A stretch of DNA of 64,000 bases from Scolanthus callimorphus (Eukaryota > Cnidaria > Anthozoa > Actiniaria > Edwardsiidae). The DNA lies in contig CM066916.1 of the NCBI GenBank assembly GCA_033964015.1, forward strand, positions 13,432,501-13,496,500, read 5' to 3'. The position numbers and the translations under genes were made by a program. Below are positions 1 through 11,453 of this stretch, piece by piece. Position 1 is the stretch's first letter; every line of letters begins with the position of its first letter. The notes beneath the pieces were generated by a model. The model was given only the letters and a program-made list of their open reading frames with translations. It searched no databases and was not told where the DNA came from.

Positions 1-151
1 GTGTGTTAGTATGTACACCGGTGGACAAAGATCTTCTGCTGCAAGATTTTTTACACAATTAAGTTATGTAAAATTAACTTCCAGCAAAGTGCACAAGTAC
101 GTTTTCCGAAATAAGTATAGAATAGCAAGAAGAAGAACAATGCTCTCCGGG

Positions 152-755
152 TTAATGGCATTTTAACTTTCCAAGCGTGTGATATCCTTCTTCTACTGAG
201 CCTCCGGTTTCGCCAAAGCGTAACTGGATAACGGGAAGGTGATCCTTGCTGTTCAGCAGTCCACTGTCTTCACGCCATGTGTGGTCGTTTTTTGAGCAGT
301 TACACTTGTACCCGCCAGTGCAACTGTTAGTTAAGCCGCATGCGCACTTATTGCTCCCGACTGGAGCGCCGCCCCATGAAGTCATTTGTTTCCATCACGT
401 GATACCCACCAACCATACCACCGTTTTTCTGGGTCATGCCACAATGCGGAGCCATAACACTCATACTTTATAAACTGTTCACAGTAACTCGATGCACTTG
501 TCAGAATTTTCAGTTGCGTGACGCTAGCGCCTGAGTACGTGACGTCACGGGAGTAGGAACCAGGGATTTCGTAACCCTTGACGCGGGTACGGGTCTCGGT
601 GTCGTGACTGATAACTGTTACGCCAATTCCGTCACGCGCGGTCATGTCACAGTATACTGTGAATGAGGACTCTCCTCCTTCACCATCTGGGTCTATGACG
701 TAGTTACCACTGGGTGCTGATGGCAAGGCGGCCTTGATGTCACGACATGTTGGTT
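152..755 (-). CDS. Contactin-associated-protein-like fibrinogen-type domain, terminal exon (one frameshift)
   Basis: The reverse strand encodes about 200 residues resembling the fibrinogen-like segment of contactin-associated proteins/neurexin IV. It contains a CRDIK start, FTVYCDM, YSGASVTQLKIL, YEC.GSALW, WWVSRDG, SWGGAP, CACG..NSC, WREDSGLL, PVIQLRFG and EEGYHTLG. These are extracellular adhesion or secreted-lectin-type modules. A pyrimidine-rich stretch ending in ATGCAG (760-756) is a good acceptor, so coding starts at 755, with two bases completing a split codon. A TAA follows KLKCH at 152-154. The frame changes once at about 383-386, inside an AAA run between the RDGNK and MTSWGG motifs, where relatives read through. 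This is either a base-calling error or a genuine break. Family membership is secure at domain level; the full protein is not in this exon. Confidence 0.75.
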
Positions 756-1260
756 CTGCATAAAAAAAGCTCATTATCAAATGCATGTCAATCAATCGTT
801 GTTGTTTCTGTCAAATAACCATTGGTAAATGAAAAGCCAGCGGCACGTTTTGCTCGGAGATATCAGCTATAAAAAAGAATTCGAGGATAAGTAAAGTTAT
901 GTATGTATGTATGTAGGTAGGTAAGGGGAATTAGAATAGCTTCAATCCCTGGAAATTTGCGTCAAACGTTACTGTTCTCGTTCGTGAATAAAGTTTGTCC
1001 GACCAAAGAGCTCATATTATATGGACTCTTTGTCCGACGAGTTCTTGTCAAATACAGATCTACGATGCCTTCATAATACGGTAATATGGCTTTGACAGTG
1101 AGTTTTTTTGTTGCATTGTTTAATAGCACACATATTTTACCATAATTTTTGCATTTGTGTCGAGGTCCTCGTTCTGGTCAAGGCGTACGCATCTTTTGTC
1201 CTCCTGCGAGCATTGTGCAGTTAAACAGGGATCCTGGTGAAATAATAATTTACCTAAGGT
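756..1260. other. Intron or intergenic, no gene seen
   Basis: Sequence upstream (on the minus strand) of the CNTNAP-like exon. It contains a short GTAT/GTAG simple repeat near 900-925. Nothing coding is recognisable on either strand. Confidence 0.5.
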
Positions 1261-1465
1261 CTGGCTTCCATATAGTCTTTTCTGTCGTATCTGTCGCATC
1301 AGTCGACCATGAAACAAATGGAAATTGGAATTATTCTGTTGTTTCACGGCTGACTGATACGACAGTATGGAAACCAAGGCTGGTTTCCATATAGTCGTAT
1401 CTGTCGTATCTGTCGTATCCGTGAAACAAAAGAATAATTCCAATTTTCATTGTTTCACGGTCGGC
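1261..1465. repeat. Repeats of TGTCGTATC / GTTTCACGG, inverted and direct
   Basis: Several copies of a short motif (cTGTCGTATC, GAAACAA, GTTTCACGG) occur in both orientations between 1280 and 1465. They resume as ACGACAGATACG after 3771, on the far side of the inserted element at 1472-3765. This is a repeat-rich target into which that element jumped. Confidence 0.6.
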
Positions 1466-1483
1466 TGATAACAGGGTCTGGAT

Positions 1484-1505
1484 GGGGGGGGGGGGGGGGG
1501 GGGGG
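1484..1505. repeat. Run of 22 G next to the left TIR
   Basis: An uninterrupted G tract abuts the left terminal repeat. Similar tracts sit just inside the ends of most other TIR elements in this window. It can form a quadruplex and is a likely site of length error. Confidence 0.8.
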
Positions 1506-3208
1506 TCCGCATGTCGGTAGTCAGTTAAAATTTCAGTAATTTGTCGGTAGTCAGTTAAAATTTCGGTAATTGTCGGTAGTCAGTTAAAATTTTCGGTAGT
1601 CGGTAAATTTCAGTTAATAATTAAAAAGTAGTTACATTTAAAATTAAAAACCTTGTTAGTTACTCTCAGGTTTTACGATTGGAGTCTCTTTTAAGATATT
1701 TTGCATTTTCTGAGTAGTAAGCGCTGCAAATCAGTTAATAGTCATTTTCGTGCGATCTGATTGGTTCCTGAATTAAGTAGTAGGGTTGGGTGCAGAGGAT
1801 TTTGGGTAATACAAGGTCAAAATGCAGTGATCCTGCCTCTATAAGTACAATGATTAACGTCATCCCCCCTCAGAGCAGTTAAACGTTTTCGTGATCCCCC
1901 CGCTCCCTATTTGACCTAGTAGAAGCAAGAGTTCATAAATAAGAGTGAACAACTCCGATACAGTAATCGTGAGACATCCTTTGTACAAACCTAGTTATTT
2001 TTAGAACTGTTTTTCTCGCTGAATTATACTGCATGCTATTGGTTTTGTAGCCAATCAAATTCATTTCATCAGTAGCTCATTAAAACTTCGGTATTTACAA
2101 CCGCTCAACCGATACGCACTCTCTTACAAGACTGTATTCTTTAATTGGGCCTTTGTTTTCTGCCTTTGTTGTTCTCCGTGCGTGACCTTAGGGATATATA
2201 AAGAAGACTAAGTACCAATCTAGAAATAACTAGGTCTGTCTCAAGGTTCTCTCACGCCCTATTATCATGATGTACACTCTTATGTACTCTTATGTACTCT
2301 TGGCAGAAGACAATTTACAGATAGAGGGGATCGCATATTTCTTTCGTTGCGCGCGAAGCGCGCCCGAATTTTGATAAACGCATTTCATCAAGCCTCAGAG
2401 AAAGTGTAGATGAACATTCCTTCTTTTTATGTATAGTAAACAAATCCTGTATTGAAGCGCGGCTCAAATGACGAAATTCTATGGCTGTAACGTCGAACTC
2501 ACGCTTACTTTTCTTTCGAACATAGTGACTGCCCGCCAGGCCTATCACTGAATGGCATTTTTGGTAGAGTTTGTTTTTCCTCGCCACGATACACTTGCTC
2601 TTGTAAACGGTGCAAAGGTAGTGTCTTCGTTGCGCGAGTTGCCAAATACTATACTACCATTTGCTTTCAACCCTGAAGCTTGACGAGTTTTTCGCGTAGG
2701 TTTACGTTTCTAACCTGCGTTTTGTCGAGAAATTGTCACGTTTCTCGCTCGCTGTTTGGCTGCTGTTTTGACCGTTATTTTTAAGCCAATCAGCAAGCGA
2801 GAAACGTGTCTACTTCTCGACAAAACGCGAAAAAATCGTCAAGCTTCAGGGTTGAACGAAAATGGTAGTATTGGCGCGCCGAAAGTTTTATTATGTATTG
2901 AGTGAAGTGAAGTAGAAAAATGCAAATGATGGAAAAGTTGTTGGAATAACTACTTAGAAAAATTCTTGTGGTCCCCCCTTTCAGGGCTTCAGGTTTCGCT
3001 CGCCGCAAAATGAAGTGATCCCCCAAAAAATCCTCTGCCCCCCCTCCCCAGGCGATAAATAATGACCGGCCCCTACACGGGAGCCGTAACAATAAAACCC
3101 GGGCCGTTGCAAACCTCCAAAAACTGGAGGGCACGGTAATAAACCAAGGAAGCTTGTAGGTAAAGTTTAAAAAACTCTTTTGCGCGCGAAGCGCGCCGAA
3201 AATTTACG

Positions 3209-3612
3209 CCCTGTCCACACTAACTCCTTTTAAAAGGATCTCCCGTCCACACGAAGGTTTACAAACTTATACGGATTCGCAGCGTGTTTACAAACTTATA
3301 CGGATTCGCAGCGTGTTAGTGTGGACGGGAGATTCGGAAAATTTAGCTACACAAAAAGCGATTAGTTTCTATTTGCGATGACGTGTGCAAGGACAGCCTC
3401 AAATTAAGTGGTACAGTTGACATCATCGTTTTCATTTTTATCCAGATTCTAAAACGATATGTAGGTATGCGGATTAGTTTTGATTCACTTTCGAGAGCGT
3501 TTTCAAACTTATACGGATTCGATGAAAACGATCAGCGTGTTAGTGTGGACGGAAGGCCTGAACGTATCAAAAAGATTCAAACGAAAACGCGTAAGTGTGG
3601 ACGGGGTCATGT
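3209..3612. repeat. Nested element with GTCCACACT / AGTGTGGAC ends
   Basis: The segment begins near CCCTGTCCACACTAAC and ends near GTAAGTGTGGACGGGG, an imperfect inverted pair. A 29-30 bp block around TTTACAAACTTATACGG is duplicated in tandem near 3258 and 3287. It is probably a MITE nested in the 1472-3765 element. Confidence 0.5.
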
Positions 3613-3803
3613 GAAGTTGCCCGTTTATAATACGGGCAAATCATCAATTGTCGGTAGTCAGTAAACATTTTTTTGTCGGTAGTCAGTAACTTTTTCCCCG
3701 TTTTGTCGGTAGTCGGTTATTTTTTAGGCCGTTTGTCGCTAGTCGGTTAACCCATCCAGACCCTGTGATAAGACATACGACAGATACGATTATGTCGCAG
3801 AGA

Positions 3804-3990
3804 TACGTTCCTCGACTCCGTGGTAAAAACAAACGGTTGTGACGTTTTTGCTCCCGTCTAGGGGTGGGCCAGACATTTTCGCAGACTAGAAGGACAAGTG
3901 GTGAGAGCCTGAGACAATGTCTGGCCCACCCCTAGACGGGAGAAAAACGTCACAACCGTTTGTTTTTACCACGGAGTCGCGGGAACGTAC
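3804..3990. repeat. Near-perfect foldback (about 65-bp stem)
   Basis: Bases 3813-3877 and 3916-3979 are almost exact reverse complements (stem includes ACTCCGTGGTAAAAACAAAC) with a 38-base loop. Pairing extends outward to TACGTTCC and GGAACGTA. It could be a MITE with a TA duplication or a recent inverted duplication. No coding content. Confidence 0.75.
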
Positions 3991-4975
3991 CTGCCTTCGA
4001 TTTCAGGCCAATCGACGAGGCTGAAAAGATTTGCATTTATATCATTCAGAGAGGGTTGTTATCAACAAAAAAGGTAAACAAGAAAGCTGAATAGTTGTAC
4101 TTTTATTCTGTGTGGTTTGTTTGAGCAATCGACAATTATTTTCTGGAAAAAAATCGAGGGAAATTTGTGGATCGCTGAGCGTTCGGAATTTTGCAGTTTG
4201 CGGCCTTCCAGAACATATAGTAAGAGTAAGAGGTGACAATAAATTGGTTAAAACTCGCTTAAAAGTGCATTTCTGACCAAATAAATGCTAGTAGTGGTTT
4301 ATTTCGGTACTAAAGGACTAGATAAGGGCGTTTTTCATTTTTTTTTTATTTTTCGTAGGTTCTTTCATTTTAGCGCTCATCGAACTCATTCAAACTTCAC
4401 ACAGCGGCAAAAGAAAACTGCAAACTATCAACTCTGGAGTTCGCTCAATGATCCTGGGGAGCCTGTGGCTAAAGTACGAAAAATCCATCAACTTCGCCGG
4501 TCTACATTTTCTTTGAAAGTGTTCGTTCAGATGAAATTTAGCCACCATTTTGGAGGTACACTATTCCACGTTCTTCTGGAGACCAGAAATATTTAGGTTC
4601 CTCTAAAAAACCTTCAGTAAAGGCCTTCAGAATACGTGCTATCTCTACCACTCGAAAACAGTCCCGAAATGCACGACCACAGTCACAACCACAGCGGGTC
4701 AGCGAATTCAGACACTCACGGCGAAATTTTAAAGCGAGTTTTACAGAAGAAAAACGAGTTTAATAGAAAATAAAATCTCAGGAAAATATCCGGAAAGAGC
4801 AACAAATCCCCAAAACCGTCGAAAATCGAGTGGCTGTCATCTTGAATCCGACTCCAGCCATGTCACGCGATCACGAAAACTCCGGTGACGAGCGATGTCG
4901 CGTTTTTCTGGCGATGGGAGTGCTCGGTAAATTCCTCGCAGAAAAAAATCTATTGATTTGTGTCAATTATATTGG
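3991..4975. other. No gene seen
   Basis: About 1 kb with short open frames lacking any recognisable domain. No terminal repeats were found. Confidence 0.4.
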
Positions 4976-6990
4976 CATATCTATACTATTATAATCGGGT
5001 TGTCTGCGCAAACCTTTCTGATTGGCTAAATCGTTCGCATTCACTCCGCTTAGGCCTGAAGCTGTGTCGCCAAAAGAAAGTTCACAAACCTGCAGAGAAG
5101 GTGGAAATCTCGACAGTGAGCGTGTTTTGGTTGGCAAAGAATTCACCCTTGGCTAAGTTCTAATTCAAGCGATTTCTTAAGCGAGGGACAAAGCTGCCAT
5201 CGCCGCCATTTTGAAATCTCCCACAGAAACTAAAAAACTGGAACTCAGTTCGCAGAGCCGAAAGCACCATAGTCATTCAGACTTCAATGGTTCTGTGACA
5301 GATTCACTGTCAGGAATGTGCAGGGATAATTGTTATTCGAAAGCTTTAAGTTGAGAAAACATTTCATTCTGCTTGAACAAACGTACACTAGTTCCTTGCT
5401 TTTCTGTTCGAACGCTAAGGCGAAATGAGTGAAAAATTTACAAACGAAGGACACACACCCAACGAGAAGAAGGAAATCTCTCAAGTGAGCGTGCTTTTGT
5501 TGGAAAAATTTCACCTTTGGCTAAGTTCTAATTCAAGCGATTTTTTCTGCGAGGTACAAAGCCGCCATCGCGGCCATGTTGAAATCTCCCACATTAACTA
5601 AAAAAGAACTCATTTCCCTCAGCCGAAAGCACCATAGACATTCAAAACTAAATGGTTGTATTACAGATTACTTACTATTATGTGCAGGGACAATTTTAAT
5701 TCGAAAGATTTGAGCTGAGAAAAATTGTCATTCAGGGCCACTGCCTACAGAGCGCACGCTAAGCCATGAATCGAATTCTCTAAAAATAATGATAAACTAA
5801 ATATTTCTTAGAACAATTTTACTTTACCTGTTTCTTCTCTTCCCTTACTGAAATAAAATAAGCATACAAACAATTCCGAAGTCAAATGGTTTTTCTGTGC
5901 TAATAGGCTTGCGTTGTCTATTTTAGCGGGTTCTTCGGACTTAGACAGATTTGAGAGCCGTACTGACTCACACGACACACTGCGTCATTTTCTCCACCAA
6001 AATCAGGGAGACCAGTACAAAACAAACAAAAAAGGTTCTGGGGCTCACTTCATTTATTTCAGCATGCGGAAGGGGATCTTTCTTGAAGGGAGGTCAATAG
6101 TAATGTAAATCAGCAGTTTATGGAAGGGGGAAAGTCAGGTTGAGTCTTCTAGCGTAATAATAATAAACTTTATTATTCAACTTAGACAGATCAGACAGCG
6201 TCACGAAGTGACGGGCTGTTTTCTTGTAACATTTGTAATCGACAATGCTACATGGTTTCATGTTCGTTTTTCTTATATGTTAGTTATAGTTATTTGTGCT
6301 TGCGATTTTGGGTTTCTTTTTTGTAATATATAGACTTCAAAGTCACTGTAGAGAATCCTATACGCGAGCCTTGATCCAATTGAAGTAAGTAACTACAGAA
6401 TATGGACAAAATTGTTAAGATCAAAGCATTATTTCATTTGTTTACCACAGTAATTGGCCTGATAAACTAAACATTGACGCAGTCAACGGTATCATATAGG
6501 AACAGCTGCTAGCGGCGACAATTCATCACTCGAAGAACGTTTTCCTTTCAGTAAGTTTGCAGTTAAGAAAATATCCGAATCCGATCTTTCTGTAAATTAG
6601 AAATATGGATTCAAAACTGTCGTATCTAGGAAAACACCGACCTTCCTCTTGAGAGGCGGAGCCCCTTTGGAGTTGAAATGGCTCACCAACTCAATAAAGT
6701 CTCCCATCTCTTGCGTGGCTTGTTTGGCCTGTTCCGCTGTGACTGGGGATAAGGCTGGAAGCGGTGTTTTTCAAGAGTCCTTTGGTTAGGGCTCAAAAGT
6801 TAATAGAAACGTGCTCACCCGTCGAAATGTGTGCGTATCTGTGAGCTTTCATGGATATGCCACACAAGAAAGCCTTACATCGAGAAAGAATATAGCTGGT
6901 AGATGGCGCTATCTTAGGAATTTGCATTTAAAACACTGTTACCTAACGTGCGCCACTCAGCAATCAAAAGTTACCTGGCATCAGATCAAC
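4976..6990 (+). repeat. Arm 1 of a large inverted duplication
   Basis: This block is found again, reverse-complemented and in the correct mirrored order, as four pieces: 31572-32412 (matching 4976-5825), 25060-25190 (5826-5945), 23474-24060 (about 6280-6810) and 20520-20652 (6811-6990). Markers visible in both arms include CTTAGGCCTGAAGC, ACTTTACCTGTTTC, GGCGGAACAGGCC (in reverse) and GAGCTTTCATGGATA. The block contains two internal near-repeats (5100-5300, 5470-5700) with CGCCATTTTGAAATCTCCCA-like motifs. No gene is recognised in it. Confidence 0.75.
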
Positions 6991-7183
6991 GCTGTATATT
7001 TTCTCGAGCTATACACTTGATCTGACAAAGCTCCTACGGCTGATGTGCAGCTCATCTGCCGGGACAGGAAAACTCAAGGGCGATTCAACTATGTGCACTA
7101 ATCATCAGGCGCGTGAGTTTGAAGGTCCAATACGGAATTTGTTTTTATGTCCACTTTTTTGTCGTCATCCGACACTTCGCTTA
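6991..7183. other. Spacer between inverted arm and Harbinger-type element
   Basis: Unique-looking sequence with no recognised feature. Confidence 0.4.
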
Positions 7184-8018
7184 GGGACGTGTCATTATTT
7201 ACCGGGGGGGGAGGGCTCCCATTTTTTTCAAACAAGGCTAAAAAAAATTAGGACCCTCCCCTTGAACATAACAAAAAAATGTGACCCTCCCCCAATCGTA
7301 GGTAAAAAAAATGCGACCCTCCCCCCCCCCCGAAATTTTCAACATAATGAGTAAAATAAAACTTGAAAATGATAGAGAACTCGTTGCTGGAATCTCTCTT
7401 TCAAGGCTTCAGGTTTCGAGAGGTCCTCCCCTTTCACTCGCCCAAAAATGAAGTGATCCCTCCCAAAATACTCCGACCTCGGTCCTTAAACCAATATATT
7501 TTCGCACGATAATCGAACTTCTGGTTCAGCGTTAATTCCCTGCTGAATATCCCCGATATAGAAGGTCCGTGTTAAATTCCCTGCCCTTCCGTAGATTAAT
7601 GTGTTAAATCCCCGGCCTGACCGCGATACTTCCCGCCCTGTCCCGGGGGTGGGGGCAGGGGTGTCAATTGGTGACAAAAGGAACCGCGGTATTATTCATC
7701 ACCTCGATTATTTACGTGAGAATGTTTGGTAATACACGGGTAAAATGCAGTGATCCTCCCTCCAAGTACAATGATTAACAATGACGTAACGTTTATGCGC
7801 GCGAAGCGCGCCGAAATTTTATGGGGAAGTTGCTGAAATAACCATTATCGCTATTTGTTTAACCCTCTTCATCGTCCAAATGTTGCTGAAAAAAATTATG
7901 ACCCTCCCCAAACAGGAGTGAAAAAAATTTGGACCCTCCCTTAGACACGCGAAAAAAATTAGGACCCTCCCCACAAAAATAGTAGCCCTCCCCCCCCCGC
8001 TAAATAATGACACGTCCC
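7184..8018. mobile_element. PIF/Harbinger-type non-autonomous element, family A copy 1
   Basis: The ends GGGACGTGTCATTATTTA and its reverse complement are flanked by TTA on both sides (7181-7183, 8019-8021). A TWA 3-bp duplication and GGG-starting termini are hallmarks of PIF/Harbinger elements. The arms contain repeated GGACCCTCCC / AAAAAATT blocks. A GCGCGCGAAGCGCGC hairpin lies at 7797-7811. At 835 bp it encodes no transposase. It is shorter than copies 2 and 3. Confidence 0.85.
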
Positions 8019-8259
8019 TTAGCCAATTTTGAAATTCGCGTGTTGCAGATTGATACGCTGTGTCTAGTGTCTGAATAGAGTTCGTAGGATACCGGAGAAA
8101 TGTGTATGGCCCAGTAAGATCTTTTTATATGAAAACATTACTTGAGCGCGAGAGGTGTGACGCCATAGCATTCTACTGCTTAATGGGACGAATTAGGTTC
8201 TAATTGGGGCGTCGTCACTGTTACGTGGATTACAGAAGTAAGAATTTTTGTAACCAGAT

Positions 8260-9294
8260 ATGGTGTTTCGCCGCGAAATCCAAGGCGGAATTAAGGCGTA
8301 TATCCTTTACAGGATAAGAGATGCATGCCATAAGCCTATAGATGTTGCAAGAGATACCGGAGTCTCGTTACGAAGCGTTTATAGAATAAGAAAAGAGGGA
8401 GTTCGGGCTTTAAGAAAAAAGAATCGGAAGCCGAGCTCTGGGCGTCCAAGAAAGATAACTGCCAAATCAGAGAGGTATTAACATATGTTCTGGAAGCCTA
8501 TTCGAGGCATGTGGTCTTGATTTACGCGAAGTAAGTAACAGAACTGTACGCAGAAGACTACACGATCACGGTTACGAGTATCTGCAAAGTAGGAAAAAGG
8601 GGGTATAGAAGAACGCTTGCAGTTTGCCAAGGATGTGAAAAAAAACACACAAAACGACTTCTGGACTTCAGAGATAAACTTTTATTTGGACGGTGTCGGG
8701 TTCTATTACAAGAGAAATCCAGCTGGACAAGCTAGAGCACCACAGGGGCGGATGGAGAAAAAATCTGAGGGTTTAGCGCTGGGATGTACGGCTAAGGGAA
8801 AGAAGGAGGGGTCGGGAGGGAAAACGTGTAAGTTTTTTGTTAGCATCAGTTTCGGAAAAGGGGTAATAGCATGCGACCCTTACGAAAAACTTAACGGGGA
8901 TTTCTTCAGAAGTTATGTTATGAAACATTTTCGCGGACTGTTCAAAAAAGCACAGAAGGCCCCCTCCAAACTTTGGCTACAGGATGGCGATCCGAGTCAA
9001 AATTCGGCTGCTGCTAAAGGGGCATTGAGAAAAGTTAAAGCAGAACTGTTCCCAATACCGCCAAGAAGCCCCGATCTCAATCCTATAGAGAACGTTTTTC
9101 ATCTGGTTAGGAAAGAACTTAACAAACAGGCACTGACTCGCAAAATTAAGAGGGAGAGTTACAAGGAGTTTCAAAATCGCGTAAGGGAAACAATTCTAGC
9201 ATTTCCAGTAAACATCATCGATAATATTATTGGATCGATGGATAAGCGGATAGACTTGATTATAAAAAGCAAAGGCAACCGAATAAAATACTAA
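8260..9294 (+). pseudogene. IS630/Tc1-like DDE transposase, copy 1 (broken)
   Basis: Coding starts at ATG 8260 (MVFRREIQGGIKAY). An N-terminal helix-turn-helix stretch (DVARDTGVSLRSVYRI) is followed by a catalytic domain with FYLDGVGF (first Asp), LWLQDGDPSQNS (second Asp) and PRSPDLNPIEN (Glu), the DDE pattern of the IS630-Tc1-mariner group. Relative to copy 2 this copy lacks about 38 bp after position 8473 and so stops early at 8479. Both copies also share a frame change at a G5 run near 8600. The second open part runs about 8617-9294. The protein would cut and rejoin element DNA in the nucleus. As written it is inactive. Confidence 0.85.
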
Positions 9295-9780
9295 GCAAAT
9301 AACAATTCCTTTTGTTGCATGCCAAATCGTCAGATGTTTCCCGCCAAAATAATTCCGCTACTTCCGGTCTTTTCTCTGTCTACTTCCGGTTTGTAAACCG
9401 TTGACATACGAAACGATTTTTAACATCTTGTAATTATGTTTTTTTGGAGTTTGTTAACTTGGAGAACAATACACTGCTATGATGTCGACGATGCACTTGA
9501 CTAATTACGGTTATTCTAAGCTTAACAACGATTTCCAACGGTTTACGCCTGATTTTGCAGGAAATTAATTTATGAGCATCAAATTTCATTTTAGTAATTT
9601 TGACACCGTAAACCGTTGAAAATGCTGGAAAACGTCTCAACAACTCGAATATTTTCCACTAGTAGTGTAAGCTCACAAATGTAAACCGTCTATGTGAAAA
9701 ATCTAAGTCAGGTTGCTATGTTCTCACGAGAAATAAGGGAAACTTACTCTTTGAATATTTTCGGAGTCTTTTGGTGTTAA
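9295..9780. promoter_or_regulatory. Convergent intergenic region with four GTAAACCGTT iteron-like motifs
   Basis: Between the stop codons of the two converging genes lie GTAAACCGTT at 9393-9402 and 9608-9617, its reverse complement at 9537-9546, and GTAAACCGTC at 9681-9690. The middle two form a 12-bp perfect inverted pair (9536-9547 with 9607-9618), extendable to 17 bp with one mismatch, around a 59-base AT-rich loop. Two CTACTTCCGGT copies lie at 9358-9368 and 9380-9390. Rep proteins of the HUH class bind iterons beside a stem-loop origin, so this is a candidate origin. That role is inference. Confidence 0.5.
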
Positions 9781-11169
9781 TTAGGAACAGACTAGACTTG
9801 CGAAGCACCTACAACATGGGTTTACACGGCGCTGCCTCGCCTCCGAAATCTGCGCTCTAAAGTTGAACGTTCTCCACCTGACAGCCATCATTTCACTCTC
9901 TCGATCATCCACAACTCCGTTCTTAATAAATGTAAGTGGACGCTTGGTTGTTGCAAATATCGGAGTGTCGTCACTGAGCTGGATATCGTGACTAAAGTGT
10001 GTTTTCGGTGCTGGCAAATGAACTACATCTCCTTCCAATAAAAGCAGTAAATCGTGCCAGGGAATCATCTGGGCACTCCAGCGGAAATCATTTAGGAAAA
10101 TGCACTCCTTATCCTGAACCCCTACCCAGGCAAAGCTGCCCGAGGCAGGGTTAGTAAAAGTGTTAAAAATCAGAGTAAGCGGTTTAGGATAAAAGTCTTT
10201 GCACAGTTCGCTGGTCCAGTAATCATGATGTTCCTGTATTTACCGCGGCCTTTCAAAAGCAAATTCTTTATAGCTTCAGCAAAGCCATTAAATTCAATAT
10301 CATTACTTTCAAGTACTTCCTTGGCGCAGTTAAACCAGTCCCTTTCGCTATCACACGTGCAGTCCAATTGTTTTGCGTCTTGTAGTATTTCCATGCGCGT
10401 TTTTCTCGCTCGCTCCAGTTTTTCGCCCGCCCCTTAATCTCCCAGGTTGTATCAATAATTTCTTCAACCGTCTTCCGTGACCTGCTAAGTATAAACTCCA
10501 TGAGGTCTTCTTTTCCCTCAGACTTTTGTTTGTAAGCAAGTGCCTCCAATCCCGTCAAAGCTTTTATATTTTTACTCAACAGCACTTCTGATACTTGTAA
10601 GACAGAAAGTCGTTTTCTCTTGGTTTTCTTACTAGACCCACTTTCTCCTTCCTTTTTATCAGAATTTTTAGCACGACCCCTTTTATTTCTGTTTTCTCTC
10701 ACCTTTTTACTGGCCCTAGTAGTTCTCGGCTCATGAAAGTTCGTAAGATCAGGGTGTCCTTTGCTTTGTTCGTAGTCTAGATCAGTTTTAGTGACATAGC
10801 GCCAGGCACTATAGTAGTTACAGTAATCCCGACTTGAATAATTTACCACTATTCCATACTTCTCCTTCAGATAATCTTTTGAACATTTCCAACGCCTGAC
10901 TCCTTTCAGCTTTATGGAAACATGAAAATGAATCCCTCCTTGCTTGTGTTCTTCTTCAGAGCAACACCATTGAATGACTTTGCCCCCGCCATGTTCGAAC
11001 GACTCAACCAGCATGTTTGCAAAATCGCGTCGGTTTTTACTTTATCTTTATCTACTTGGCTATATGTAACCAAATAAACAGATCTTATCTCGTCTGGAAG
11101 CAATCCAGGATTCTCACTACTAGCAGAAGACTTTTCCGAATCAGAATCGTACTCGTGCAACAACTCCAT
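9781..11169 (-). pseudogene. HUH endonuclease/SF3 helicase Rep-like protein, copy 1 (three frameshifts)
   Basis: Same gene as 18448-19839, read from ATG 11169 (MELLHEYDSD). The frame is broken at about 11035, 10435 and 10185. Each time one base is missing from a short homopolymer that is one longer in copy 2 (T run, T run after CCCC, T run). All Rep motifs are still visible in pieces: YLVTYSQ, IHFHVSIK, YVTK, GPANCAKT, and ATTKRP near the end. The extra base at 11170-11175 also removes the alternative upstream start seen in copy 2, supporting the MELLHEY start. This is either a decayed copy or one affected by homopolymer errors. Confidence 0.8.
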
Positions 11170-11453
11170 GTTTACAAAACTGGATTGCAGCGATAAACAA
11201 GGCGCGTCCAGTCAAGGGCAGTGTCCATAGGCACAGGCTTCCCAAACATGTGAATTTCGAAACAAAGCATGTCCCACGTTTTTAAGTTATGAAAGTCATC
11301 TTTTTCGAAATAAATAAGGCCTTCAATGCATTAAAAAACCTGCTTGAAAATAGGAAAACAAGTCTACTGTATTCAATATACAACAAAACAACAAGACACA
11401 ACCGGTTCTCCTTAAATCATTTCGCTAAGAGAAAGGGGTGCACCTTTTGCCCC

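Larger units (their letters stand above)
1472..3765. mobile_element. DNA transposon-like element, 14-bp TIRs, 6-bp TSD TGATAA
   Basis: Left end CAGGGTCTGGATGG (1472-1485) is the exact reverse complement of the right end (3752-3765). TGATAA lies immediately outside both ends (1466-1471 and 3766-3771). Just inside each end are several direct copies of GTCGGTAGTCAGT (about 1511-1610 and 3649-3745), in the same orientation at both ends. The interior is a mosaic. About 1790-2600 and 2960-3065 match the core of the Harbinger-type family at 7184, 21740 and 37591. No transposase is present, so it is non-autonomous. The superfamily is not assigned. Confidence 0.8.

Noticed and set aside
1120..1443. 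107-codon minus-strand frame
   Set aside because: Spans simple repeats (a run of DTTDTT codons) and has no domain.
7486..7677. 63-codon frame inside Harbinger copy 1
   Set aside because: Low-complexity, no domain, and absent from the other copies of the family.
9548..9606. Canonical CRESS nonanucleotide in the iteron loop
   Set aside because: The loop has TAGTAATTT-like words but no match good enough to call a nicking site.
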